Assembly (NCBI GenBank): GCA_965209065.1
Contig: OZ242373.1
Span: 1,364,001-1,428,000 of the forward strand
Direction: 5' to 3'
DNA length: 64,000 bases
DNA from: CBDBUR01 sp965209065
GTDB lineage: Bacteria > Pseudomonadota > Alphaproteobacteria > JAPOUT01 > G958296285
A model generated the notes under the pieces. That model saw only the letters and a list, made by a program, of their open reading frames with translations, searched no databases and had not been told where the DNA came from. Each line of letters opens with the position of its first letter. Position 1 is the first letter of the stretch. Made by a program: the position numbers and the translations under genes. Shown here piece after piece: positions 24,113 through 32,540 of the stretch.

Positions 24113-26138
24113 AAAATTTTTTTGTTAAATCTTTTTCTTCTGCAGATAATTTATACTGACTATCGTCCCTCTCACTATAATTAACATAGAGATGATTGGC
24201 ATCTAGGCAGTCGCATAGAGATTTTTTTTGATTAGCTAAGGACAAATCCTCAAACTCTTTGTTTTGGTATTGACTCATATCAACATCATAGCGGTAAAAG
24301 GCTTCTTTTTGTATTGCTCTGTATATCTTTTTTATATCAGCTTTTGTCTTAGCCTTGCGAATGTTTTGGATGTATTTTTCGTTCCACTCTTTCAGTTCGC
24401 AATAGATAAACTCACCACCACCTTGCCAGCCAACCGATTTTGATACACCTGTTTGGTCTCCCCTTATTACATTCTTTAACCTAGATTCAGGCAAATCTTT
24501 AATATAGTCCATTTGCTCTACACCAATCCATTGTCTGCCCATTTTATGGGCTATGGATAATGTTGTCCCGCTTCCACTAAAAAAATCTAAGACAAGGTCT
24601 TCTGGCTCTGTTCCCATTTCTATTATACGATGAGGTAATTGTTCTGGTTTTTTGCCTGATGAAAAAATAACCCCCCCTTCTTTATTCAAGTTATTGTAAT
24701 CAATTCCATCCCAGAAAGTTCCATACTTCTCTTTTTTGATAACCTTACCTTTTTTATCTATATAAGCTGTATTACTAAACCAAATTAATAGAACCTTTTT
24801 GTTTCCAGTATAGTATTGAGTTATGAGTTTTCCTTTATCTTTACCAGATTTTGGCGTGTATTCAATGCTATAAAAATCATTACCATCACCAACAGCATCC
24901 CAGATTCTCTGTCTTATTGAGCTTTGGGAATTAGTAGTTGTGTATATTTTATTAAAATACTTTTTATATAAATCATTTATAGACAACCCTTCGTTTTTTT
25001 GTATTTTAGATACCGTGCTTGTAATAACATTTGCATGCTTGTAGATAATAATGTCTTCTCCTGCGCCATCTTTAATAACTTTCATACGTTCTTTTTTTCC
25101 TGTAGAAAGCAACACTTGGGTATATTTGAAACTCTTATTAGTACTATTCATCATGTCAATGTAATTTTCTATTTTTGTTTCTTTATAGGCATCCTTAAAT
25201 CCATAAAATGCGTCTTTATAGTAACAGTGTATATATTCTATATTCTTTTTTATTTTTTTATCTTCACCGCCTCCACTAGCTCCAGCACTAACCTTAGCCA
25301 TAACAGAGATAGTATTTAAGAAATTGTTGTTAAAAACCTCATCCATTAAAACTTTCAGATACCCTTGTTCATTATCATCACAATGAACGAGTATTACTCC
25401 ATCACTTCTTAAAAGATGTTTTGCTATCTCTAAACGATTTTTCATAAAGGTAAGCCACGTTGAATGGTTAAAACTATCATTGTACTTAAAGCTATCATTA
25501 TCAGTGTTAAACGGTGGATCAATATAAATTAGCTTCACCTTTCCAGCATACCGCTCTTTCAAACAATGGAGAGCGAGAAGATTATTACTTTTGATAAGCA
25601 AATTATCTGTATCCTTTATTTCCTTAACTTTTTTTGGCTTTCCCTTTGTAATAGCATCAGCATCCCATTTCTCAAAACCTGTAAAAACCTTTGGGGAAAA
25701 AAGTCGAGTAATTTCATCAGGGGCAAGAGTTGTATTATAAAAAATTTCATTTCTACTACTTTCCTCTTTCGTCATCCCGCCTTCTAGCACACAATCCTTA
25801 TAAGCCCAGTTAAGTACAACCTTATTACTCTCCTTTAGATAACCACCCTCCCCATCGGACAGACCTATTTTATTCTTAAAGCTAGTATAAGAATCTGCTA
25901 AAAACTGCTTGTTGCTAATGAACCTTTGAAACTCCACCTTATCAAATACGAGAGCTTTGCCCACCTGCTTAAAGAATTTTTCTTTGATTGTCTTATCGCT
26001 CAGCAGTAGTGCTATCAGTGAAGCATCTAACTTGAGTGCTGCTTCTATGATGCGGTTTTTGAATAACCTCCCATCATCAGAAACAAACTTTTTCTCTTTT
26101 TTGAGAACAGCTTCTAGGTCTGCTAATAAATTTTGCAT
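24102..26138 (-). CDS. mod: type III restriction-modification methyltransferase, Mod subunit
   Basis: A 678-residue adenine-N6 DNA methyltransferase of the beta class: the catalytic DPPF (LIYIDPPFNTDNDSF) near residue 206 precedes the SAM motif DFFSGSGTT near 518, with the variable target-recognition region between them. Mod sets the recognition site and is needed for both methylation and cleavage. AAGGAGAGG lies about 9 bases before the ATG. It is the first gene of the transposon's minus-strand operon and begins about 100 bases from the right inverted repeat. No tandem repeats of the kind that switch phase-variable mod genes are seen. Confidence 0.95.
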   Translation of the reverse strand: MQNLLADLEAVLKKEKKFVSDDGRLFKNRIIEAALKLDASLIALLLSDKTIKEKFFKQVGKALVFDKVEFQRFISNKQFLADSYTSFKNKIGLSDGEGGYLKESNKVVLNWAYKDCVLEGGMTKEESSRNEIFYNTTLAPDEITRLFSPKVFTGFEKWDADAITKGKPKKVKEIKDTDNLLIKSNNLLALHCLKERYAGKVKLIYIDPPFNTDNDSFKYNDSFNHSTWLTFMKNRLEIAKHLLRSDGVILVHCDDNEQGYLKVLMDEVFNNNFLNTISVMAKVSAGASGGGEDKKIKKNIEYIHCYYKDAFYGFKDAYKETKIENYIDMMNSTNKSFKYTQVLLSTGKKERMKVIKDGAGEDIIIYKHANVITSTVSKIQKNEGLSINDLYKKYFNKIYTTTNSQSSIRQRIWDAVGDGNDFYSIEYTPKSGKDKGKLITQYYTGNKKVLLIWFSNTAYIDKKGKVIKKEKYGTFWDGIDYNNLNKEGGVIFSSGKKPEQLPHRIIEMGTEPEDLVLDFFSGSGTTLSIAHKMGRQWIGVEQMDYIKDLPESRLKNVIRGDQTGVSKSVGWQGGGEFIYCELKEWNEKYIQNIRKAKTKADIKKIYRAIQKEAFYRYDVDMSQYQNKEFEDLSLANQKKSLCDCLDANHLYVNYSERDDSQYKLSAEEKDLTKKFYGK

Positions 26139-26241
26139 TAGTTTTTCCTCTCCTTATCTGTTTTATAGGATAGTCTTCATATTGGCAAGCCACTCACTCA
26201 ACACCCCTTATATCTGCCTTAAATACAGGGCTTTATTTTCT

Positions 26242-26265
26242 TGTCTAGTTATGTATATAATTCCC
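26242..26265 (-). repeat. right terminal inverted repeat of the transposon (24 bp)
   Basis: Exact reverse complement of 19850-19873; reads TGTCTAGTTATGTATA then ATTCCC at its outer edge on the plus strand. It is followed directly by the second TTTCTTTT copy, and the priA stop lies 10 bases beyond the repeat. Confidence 0.92.
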
Positions 26266-26275
26266 TTTCTTTTCT

Positions 26276-28270
26276 TTAGAGGAAGGAGTGGGGGTCTATA
26301 TCGATTTGCCGTTTGATTGCCGCAGGGAGTCTAGGGCTGTGTTTGAGCCAAGTGCTCACAAAGGGCTGGAGGGCGGAGGCTGATTTGATAAGGAATCTAA
26401 TGCGATAGCGGTTCGCGATGCGAAAAATGGGCGCGGGCGCGGGTCCAAGCACCTTCGTCCCTTCTTTTTTTGGCATTTTCCGCGCCATTGCGGCGGCGTA
26501 GGCTTCAAGCTGGGGTTTGTTTTCGCTTGAGAGAATAACCGCCGCGAGCTTGCCGAAAGGCGGGTAGAGGTTGGCGCGGCGTGCTTTAAGCTCGGCATCC
26601 ATAAAAGCAGCGCTGTTTTTATTGACGAGTGCGAGCATCACATTATGTTCGGGCTGGTAGGTTTGGAGGTAGGCTTTTCCCTTGAGGTTCTCCCTGCCGG
26701 TGCGGCCGGCAACTTGCTGGAGGAGTTGAAAGCATCGTTCGGTTGCGCGCAGGTCGGCATTGGCGAGTCCCAAATCGGCATCGACCACGCCGGCGAGAGT
26801 CAGGCGCGGAAAGTGTAAGCCTTTAGCGATAATTTGCGTGCCGATTAAAATATCAAGTTGCCCTTGCTTCATCTGCTCGATGAGCTTCGCGCGCTCGGCG
26901 AGGTCGGGGGGCAAGTCTCTCGACAGGCATGCGACCCGTGCTTGGGGAAAAAGCCTTTTGACTTCTTCTAAGATGCGTTCAATGCCCGGACCACAAGCAG
27001 TAAAAGAGTTGGTATCGCCGCACTGCGGGCAAGACGGAGGCAGGGGCGAGGCTTCACCGCAATAGTGGCACAAGAGTTCGTGGCGCGCGCGATGTTCGGC
27101 AAGCCACGCGGTGCAGTGCGTGCAAGAAAACCGATAGCCACACGAACGACATAAGGTTAAGGGCGCATAGCCTCTGCGGTTCAAAAATAATAGCGTTTGT
27201 TCTTTTTTTTCTAATTTTTCTTTAATGGCTTCGGTCAAGGGGGCGGCGAGCCACACGCCAGCTTTTAGTCTTTGTTGTCGCATATCAATCAATTCAATAT
27301 CGGGTAAAGAAGCGGTCGGCTTGGCTCTGGTTTTTACTTTAACGTGGGCGAATTTTTTTTGTTTCACGTTATGTAACGTTTCTAAACAAGGCGTTGCGGT
27401 GCTTAACAAAATAGGAATGTTCGCTAAAGAGGCGCGCACGAGTGCCATATCGCGCGCGTGATAAATCACTTTATCGGTTTGCTTAAAGCCTTCGTCATGC
27501 TCTTCATCAACGATGATAAGCTTCAAGTTTCTAAAAGGCAAAAACAAAGCCGAGCGCGCGCCAATAGCAATTTTTATTTTGCCGTCAGCAATATCAAGCC
27601 ATTGTTTTCTTCTCTGCGCGGGGGTCATTGCCGAATGCCACACAGCGACTGGCTCTTGACTATACTGCCGAAAACGCGCGAGCATATAATCGGCAAGAGC
27701 TATTTCGGGAAGCAAGAGAAGAGCCTGCCCGCCCTTTTCTATGGTGTTGATAATCTGGTGAAAACAAATTTCCGTTTTACCCGCGCCGGTGATACCCTCC
27801 AGCAATAGAGGTTGCGCCTTCTCTTGCTTAAAATGTTTGCCGATACCTGCCACCGCTTTTTCTTGTTGCTCTGTCCATGCGGGAAAAGGCGAGACCGGCA
27901 TTAAAATTTCTTTTTTTTCTTTCGGCTTTCTTTTATATTCCTTAAACAAAGATTTAGGACTCATCGCGAGGTTAAGCACGAGTCCTTTCGGTGTCATCGT
28001 CCAGCGCGCGACCCACTCGATAAACTGCATCAGCTCTTCGTTGAGGGGCGGCACAAAATCAATAGGCTCGATAATGGTTCGCAGCTTTTTGCTATCAAGC
28101 GCGGCGGCACCCGCGCCCGCGCCTGCCCCATCAAGTTGCCACACGACTCCAACCACCTCCTTGCGTCTTAGCGGCACGCGCACGAATTGCCCGCGCGTCA
28201 GGGTATCGTGCGGTGCGAGGTAGTCGTAGCTTTTGTCGAGCGCGAGCGGTAGCAAAACAGAAATAGGCAT
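26276..28270 (-). CDS. priA: primosomal replication restart helicase PriA
   Basis: A 664-residue 3'-5' helicase that reloads the replisome at stalled forks. The start at ATG 28270 (MPISVLLPLALDKSYDY) matches the family; the frame continues upstream but without support. The motifs are Walker A EGITGAGKTE, DEEHD, the zinc-binding series CRSCGYRFSCTHC and CHYCG...CPQCG, and the C-terminal GRENLKGKAYLQT. A GCG/GCC run codes for an AGAGAGAAA loop near residue 47. The gene is adjacent to atpH in many alphaproteobacteria; here the transposon separates them. Confidence 0.95.
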   Translation of the reverse strand: MPISVLLPLALDKSYDYLAPHDTLTRGQFVRVPLRRKEVVGVVWQLDGAGAGAGAAALDSKKLRTIIEPIDFVPPLNEELMQFIEWVARWTMTPKGLVLNLAMSPKSLFKEYKRKPKEKKEILMPVSPFPAWTEQQEKAVAGIGKHFKQEKAQPLLLEGITGAGKTEICFHQIINTIEKGGQALLLLPEIALADYMLARFRQYSQEPVAVWHSAMTPAQRRKQWLDIADGKIKIAIGARSALFLPFRNLKLIIVDEEHDEGFKQTDKVIYHARDMALVRASLANIPILLSTATPCLETLHNVKQKKFAHVKVKTRAKPTASLPDIELIDMRQQRLKAGVWLAAPLTEAIKEKLEKKEQTLLFLNRRGYAPLTLCRSCGYRFSCTHCTAWLAEHRARHELLCHYCGEASPLPPSCPQCGDTNSFTACGPGIERILEEVKRLFPQARVACLSRDLPPDLAERAKLIEQMKQGQLDILIGTQIIAKGLHFPRLTLAGVVDADLGLANADLRATERCFQLLQQVAGRTGRENLKGKAYLQTYQPEHNVMLALVNKNSAAFMDAELKARRANLYPPFGKLAAVILSSENKPQLEAYAAAMARKMPKKEGTKVLGPAPAPIFRIANRYRIRFLIKSASALQPFVSTWLKHSPRLPAAIKRQIDIDPHSFL

Positions 28271-28327
28271 AAAATCTATTCTGTGATAAAATTGACAAAT
28301 AATAAACAACTATAAGGTGATTCGCCG

Positions 28328-28981
28328 ATGAAAATTTTTGCTGACAGCACCGATTTAGCCGAGATAAAGCAGCTTCAAACGGCGGGGTTGATTGAAGGGA
28401 TTACGACCAACCCCTCTTTGATTGCCAAGAGCGGGCGCGAGATGAAGGCGGTTTTGGCGGATATTTGCGCCATTTGCGCGGGACCGGTTTCGGCTGAGGT
28501 GGTTGCGACCGAGCATCGCGCGATGTGCGCGCAGGCGGCAATTTTACAAGCCATCGCCCCGAATATTGTGATTAAGCTGCCTTTAACGCAAGATGGGCTC
28601 ACCGCCTGCCGCACCTTGAGCGCCGATGGGATTAAGACGAATATCACGCTTTGTTTTTCTGCGGTTCAAGCCTTGTGGGCGGCGAAAGCGGGGGCGACTT
28701 ATATTTCGCCTTTTATCGGCAGGTTAGATGACGCCGCGCTTGATGGCATGAGGCTCATTGAGGAGATTCGGCAGGTCTATGATAATTATGGTTTTGCGAC
28801 TGAAATTTTGGCGGCGAGCATTCGCTCGGTGAATCACTTACGCGATGCGGCTTTGATGGGCGCGGATTGCGCGACTGTGCCGCCATCGATTATTTCTGCG
28901 AGTCTCAAGCATGTTTTAACCGACAAGGGCTTAGCGGATTTTCTTGCCGACTGGGATAAGACGGGACAAACCATTGAATAA
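28328..28981 (+). CDS. fsa: fructose-6-phosphate aldolase / transaldolase-like (TalC/MipB type)
   Basis: A 217-residue small class I aldolase. FADSTDLAEIKQL and GITTNPSLIAKSG at the N-terminus, the Schiff-base Lys in NIVIKLPLT near residue 86, and ATYISPFIGRLDD are characteristic. Most bacterial proteins of this subfamily act as transaldolases in the pentose phosphate pathway; a few are fructose-6-phosphate aldolases, and sequence alone does not separate them. It is divergent from priA and overlaps the likely start of xerC by a few bases. Confidence 0.9.
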   Translation: MKIFADSTDLAEIKQLQTAGLIEGITTNPSLIAKSGREMKAVLADICAICAGPVSAEVVATEHRAMCAQAAILQAIAPNIVIKLPLTQDGLTACRTLSADGIKTNITLCFSAVQALWAAKAGATYISPFIGRLDDAALDGMRLIEEIRQVYDNYGFATEILAASIRSVNHLRDAALMGADCATVPPSIISASLKHVLTDKGLADFLADWDKTGQTIE

Positions 28982-29900
28982 GCCTTCGCGAAATCTTGCC
29001 TTTTATGTGAGCGCGTGGCTAGATTATTTAAGTGGGATAAAACGTTTAAGCCCTAAGACTTGTTCGGCTTATGAAAGTGATATGCGTGTTTTTTTAGATT
29101 TTTTACAAACCCATTTAGGCAAAGAAGTAATGGTGAGCGATTTAGATGAGCTTGCTTTGGCAGACTTTAGAAGTTTCTTAGCCCAGCGTCATCGCGACAA
29201 CCTATCGGCAACGAGTCGCGCGCGTGCGCTTTCCAGCTTGCGTAGCTTCTGGCATTTTATGAACCGCGAGGGCAAATTAAAAAACGCTAATCTTTCTGTG
29301 CTAACGAGTCCGAAGCGCGGCAAGCAAGTGCCTAAGGCTTTGAGTCACCAAGCGATTGAAAAAATAATGGCGGAAGCCAAAGCCACCTCTAGCAACGCGT
29401 GGATAGGCGCGCGCAATAATGCTTTGTTGATGTTGCTCTATGGGTGCGGTTTAAGAATTTCAGAAGCGCTTGATATCAATATGGAAGAGTTGCCGCAAAC
29501 TGCTGACAAGGGATTGAGGATTATCGGCAAGGGCAATAAAGAACGTCTGGTGCCACTTTTGCCTTTGGTGCGCGATGAAGTTAAACTTTATATTCGGCTC
29601 TGCCCTTTTGCTTTAGAAGGCAAGAGTGCTTTATTTGTCGCGCAAAGCGGCAAGCGATTGGGTGCGCGGCGCGTGCAACGCTTAATGGAGAGCTTGCGTC
29701 ATAAATTTAATTTGGGCGCGAACGCCACGCCGCACAGCTTGCGCCATAGTTTCGCCACCCACCTGTTAAGCAATGGCGCGGATTTGAGAGCGATACAAGA
29801 ATTATTAGGGCATAGCTCTTTATCTGCCACGCAGATTTATACCCAAGTAGATAGGGCGCAGATAATGTCTATTCACCAGAAGGCTCACCCGCGCTCATAA
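28974..29900 (+). CDS. xerC: tyrosine recombinase XerC
   Basis: Site-specific recombinase that resolves chromosome dimers at dif with XerD. About 308 residues from the TTG at 28974, which overlaps the preceding stop and gives a normal N-terminus (NKPSRNLAFYVSAWLDYLSG); TTG 28944 is possible. Catalytic residues are visible: Arg in YGCGLRISEAL, Lys in GKGNKERLVPL, HSLRHS, GHSSLSATQIYTQV with the nucleophilic Tyr. The end converges on lpd with a 19-base gap. Confidence 0.92.
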   Translation: MNKPSRNLAFYVSAWLDYLSGIKRLSPKTCSAYESDMRVFLDFLQTHLGKEVMVSDLDELALADFRSFLAQRHRDNLSATSRARALSSLRSFWHFMNREGKLKNANLSVLTSPKRGKQVPKALSHQAIEKIMAEAKATSSNAWIGARNNALLMLLYGCGLRISEALDINMEELPQTADKGLRIIGKGNKERLVPLLPLVRDEVKLYIRLCPFALEGKSALFVAQSGKRLGARRVQRLMESLRHKFNLGANATPHSLRHSFATHLLSNGADLRAIQELLGHSSLSATQIYTQVDRAQIMSIHQKAHPRS

Positions 29901-29919
29901 GAGCCCAAACAAACATCTA

Positions 29920-31302
29920 TTACATATGTAGAACGCGTTTGCCCACGGCGAGGGCGGCTTCTTTCATTGCTTCGCTTAGCGTGGGGTGGGCGTGGCATAT
30001 TCGCGCGATGTCTTCGGCGGCGGCTTGATACTCCAGCGCGATAACCGCTTCGGCTATCATCGTGCCGGCTTCGGCGCCGATAATATGAACGCCGAGCACC
30101 CTATCGGTTTTCTCTTCGGCTAAAATTTTCACAAAGCCTTCGGCTGTATGATTGACTTTCGCTCTGCCGTTTGCGGTAAAGGGAAATTTTCCTTTTTTAT
30201 AAGCGATGCCTTTTTGTTTAATGGCTTCTTCGGTTAATCCCACCGAGGCGATTTCGGGCTGGGTATAAACCACTGCGGGAATGGCTTGATAATTGACTTC
30301 GGGCTTTTGCGCGGCGAGCATTTCGGCTAAGGCGACGCCTTCATCGCTTGCCTTGTGGGCGAGCATCGCGCCGCCTATCACATCGCCGATGGCATAAATG
30401 CCCTCTGCGGCTTTATAATTTTTATCGGTTTTGATGAAGGCGCGCTCGTCCAAAGCGACACCCGCCGCCTCCAGCCCTAGCCCGTGCGTTACCGGCTTGC
30501 GCCCGGTAGCAACAAGCACCTTATCGGCACTGAGCGTTTCGGTTTTATTGTCGGCGGTTTTATATTCAAGCTGGACTTGACTTCCTTGCGCTTGCGCCTT
30601 TTCAAGCTTGCACCCGAGCTTGATGTCCATTCCTTGCTTTTTGAAGATGGATTCGGCGGCGCGCGCCACTTCGCCGTCCATTTCGGGCATAAGGCGCGGC
30701 AGCATTTCAATGATGGTGATGTTCGCGCCAAGCCTTCCCCAGACCGAACCCATTTCCAAGCCAATCACGCCACCGCCAATAACAACGAGATGGTTCGGCA
30801 CAGACTCCAAACTCAAGGCGCCGGTAGAAGACAGAAAAACCTTTTCGTCAATTTTCAGCATTGGCGGAGCGGCAGGTTCAGAGCCTGTAGCAATAACGAT
30901 ATGTTTCGCGCTCAAAGTTTCCCCGCCGGCTTGAACCTTCCCTCCGCCGAGCAACTTTGCCTCGGCGTGAAACGTATCAATTTTATTTTTTTTCATTAAG
31001 AAGGCAACGCCTTTGGTATTGGCATCAACGCCTTCTTGCTTGAACGCCATCATTTGTTTCAAGTTTAGTTTAGGCGGCGCACTTTCTATACCGAACTCGC
31101 CCAAGTGCTTTTGGTGCGCGTAGAGGTGCGAAGCATGCAAAAGCGCTTTAGACGGGATACAGCCAATGTTTAAGCATGTGCCACCGAGCGCAGGCATTTT
31201 TTCTATCACGGCGGCTTTCATTCCAAGCTGGGCGGCACGAATGGCGCAAACATAGCCGCCCGGTCCGGCACCGACAACGATAATATCGTAAGCATTAGCC
31301 AT
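29920..31302 (-). CDS. lpd: dihydrolipoamide dehydrogenase (E3)
   Basis: Reoxidises dihydrolipoamide in the 2-oxoglutarate dehydrogenase complex, with FAD and NAD. The 460-residue protein shows the FAD motif GAGPGGYVCAIRA, the redox disulfide GGTCLNIGCIPSK, the NAD motif GGGVIGLEMG and the C-terminal HAHPTLSE with the catalytic His. It is the last gene of the sucCDAB-lpd operon, 8 bases after sucB. Confidence 0.97.
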   Translation of the reverse strand: MANAYDIIVVGAGPGGYVCAIRAAQLGMKAAVIEKMPALGGTCLNIGCIPSKALLHASHLYAHQKHLGEFGIESAPPKLNLKQMMAFKQEGVDANTKGVAFLMKKNKIDTFHAEAKLLGGGKVQAGGETLSAKHIVIATGSEPAAPPMLKIDEKVFLSSTGALSLESVPNHLVVIGGGVIGLEMGSVWGRLGANITIIEMLPRLMPEMDGEVARAAESIFKKQGMDIKLGCKLEKAQAQGSQVQLEYKTADNKTETLSADKVLVATGRKPVTHGLGLEAAGVALDERAFIKTDKNYKAAEGIYAIGDVIGGAMLAHKASDEGVALAEMLAAQKPEVNYQAIPAVVYTQPEIASVGLTEEAIKQKGIAYKKGKFPFTANGRAKVNHTAEGFVKILAEEKTDRVLGVHIIGAEAGTMIAEAVIALEYQAAAEDIARICHAHPTLSEAMKEAALAVGKRVLHM

Positions 31303-31310
31303 CTAGCTGG

Positions 31311-32540
31311 CTATACATCTAGCACGAGACGCGCGGGGTCTTCGAGCCCTTCCTTGACACGCACAAGAAAAGTAACCGCCTGCTGTCCATCAACGATGCG
31401 ATGGTCGTAGCTCAAGGCGACATACATCATCGGGCGAATAGCGATTTCATCATTGATAACCACGGCGCGTTTTTCAATTTTATGCATACCAAGAATACCC
31501 GACTGCGGCGCGTTGAGAATAGGCGTTGAAAGCAAAGAGCCGTAAATACCGCCATTAGAAATAGTGAAGGTGCCACCTTGTAGGGCGGCGAGTTCCAGCT
31601 TGCCATCGCGCGCGGCGGCGGCGGCTTGCCCGATGGTTTTTTCAATATCAGCGAGAGACATATTTTGCGCATTGCGTAAAACCGGCACGACTAGCCCGCG
31701 CTCGGTGCCAACCGCAACGCCGATATTATAATAATCACGATAGACGATTTCATCGCCATCGATTTGCGCGTTCACTTCGGGCACATCGCGGAGCGCCGCT
31801 ATACACGCGCGCGCGAACAGGCTCATAAAACCTAATCGCACGCCGTGGCGTTTTTCAAATACTTCTTTATATTTTTTGCGCAACGCCATTGATGCGCTCA
31901 TATCAATTTCGTTAAAGGTGGTGAGCATAGCGGCGTTGTTCTGTGCTTCTTTCAGGCGTCTAGCGATGGTTTGTCTAAGCCGCGTCATACGCACGCGTTC
32001 TTCTCTGCCTGTGGGGATATGGCTTGGGTTTAGCGCGGATAGCCCTGCGACTCCGCCCCGTTCATTAGCGTTAGCGCCCCCTTTAGCATTAAGCGCATCG
32101 GCTTTGGTTATTCTGCCGTCCTTGCCGGTGCCAGAGATTTGGTTTGTGGGGATAGAGCTTTCGGCGGCAATTTTTTTTGCGGCAGGCGAAGCGACAGGAC
32201 TGGATGCTGGAGGCGTGGCTTGTGGCGGCGGCAGCGGTGCAGTTTCTGTTTTAGTAGGCGTAGGAACAGGTGCGGAGGCAGGGCGCGCACCACTACCACT
32301 TGGGCCTTCTTCTATTCTGCCTAAGAGTGCGCCGACTTCAACATTGCTACCGGCTTCAGCCAAAACTTCTTTCAGCACGCCCGAGACGGGTGACGGCACT
32401 TCCACCGTTACTTTATCGGTTTCAAGCACAACGAGTGGCTCGTCAGCATTGACGCTTTCGCCGGGTTTTTTCAGCCACTCGGCGATGGTTGCTTCGGTGA
32501 TGGATTCCCCTAATTCGGGTGTAAAGATGTCTTTGCTCAT
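31311..32540 (-). CDS. sucB: dihydrolipoyl succinyltransferase (E2 of 2-oxoglutarate dehydrogenase)
   Basis: A 409-residue core subunit. A lipoyl domain (VVLETDKVTVEVPSP, Lys near 43) is followed by a Pro/Ala-rich linker (about 80-120), the peripheral subunit-binding domain (KKIAAESSIP...GKDGRITKAD) and the catalytic domain ending with YDHRIVDG. Its start overlaps the sucA stop as ATGA. Confidence 0.97.
   Translation of the reverse strand: MSKDIFTPELGESITEATIAEWLKKPGESVNADEPLVVLETDKVTVEVPSPVSGVLKEVLAEAGSNVEVGALLGRIEEGPSGSGARPASAPVPTPTKTETAPLPPPQATPPASSPVASPAAKKIAAESSIPTNQISGTGKDGRITKADALNAKGGANANERGGVAGLSALNPSHIPTGREERVRMTRLRQTIARRLKEAQNNAAMLTTFNEIDMSASMALRKKYKEVFEKRHGVRLGFMSLFARACIAALRDVPEVNAQIDGDEIVYRDYYNIGVAVGTERGLVVPVLRNAQNMSLADIEKTIGQAAAAARDGKLELAALQGGTFTISNGGIYGSLLSTPILNAPQSGILGMHKIEKRAVVINDEIAIRPMMYVALSYDHRIVDGQQAVTFLVRVKEGLEDPARLVLDV

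Larger units (their letters stand above)
19850..26265. mobile_element. 6.4-kb IS1595-type transposon carrying a type III restriction-modification system
   Basis: The unit is defined by perfect 24-bp terminal inverted repeats and an exact 8-bp target duplication. Inside, all on the minus strand, are mod, res, an IS1595/ISXO2-type transposase and a 48-aa gene; a 64-aa minus-strand gene and a 78-aa plus-strand gene lie near the left end. The whole segment is much more AT-rich than the flanking operons. It sits between priA (stop 10 bases from the right end) and atpH (start 64 bases from the left end). Removing it and one duplication restores a priA-atpH gap of about 66 bases. Only one transposase is present, so this is a unit transposon with passenger genes and not an IS-flanked composite. 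Confidence 0.88.
19842..26273. repeat. 8-bp target-site duplication TTTCTTTT flanking the transposon
   Basis: TTTCTTTT occurs directly outside the left inverted repeat (19842-19849) and directly outside the right one (26266-26273), in the same orientation. Eight base pairs is the duplication length known for the IS1595 family, which agrees with the transposase inside. The flanks T-rich on this strand reduce the weight of the match a little, but its exact abutment on both perfect repeats makes coincidence unlikely. Confidence 0.85.

Noticed and set aside
19850..26265. Composite transposon made of two IS copies
   Set aside because: Only one transposase gene exists and the inverted repeats are short ends, not full IS copies.
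28281..28327. TTGACA upstream of the transaldolase gene as a promoter
   Set aside because: The nearest -10-like element (TATAAG) is only 13 bases away, too close for a normal sigma70 promoter.
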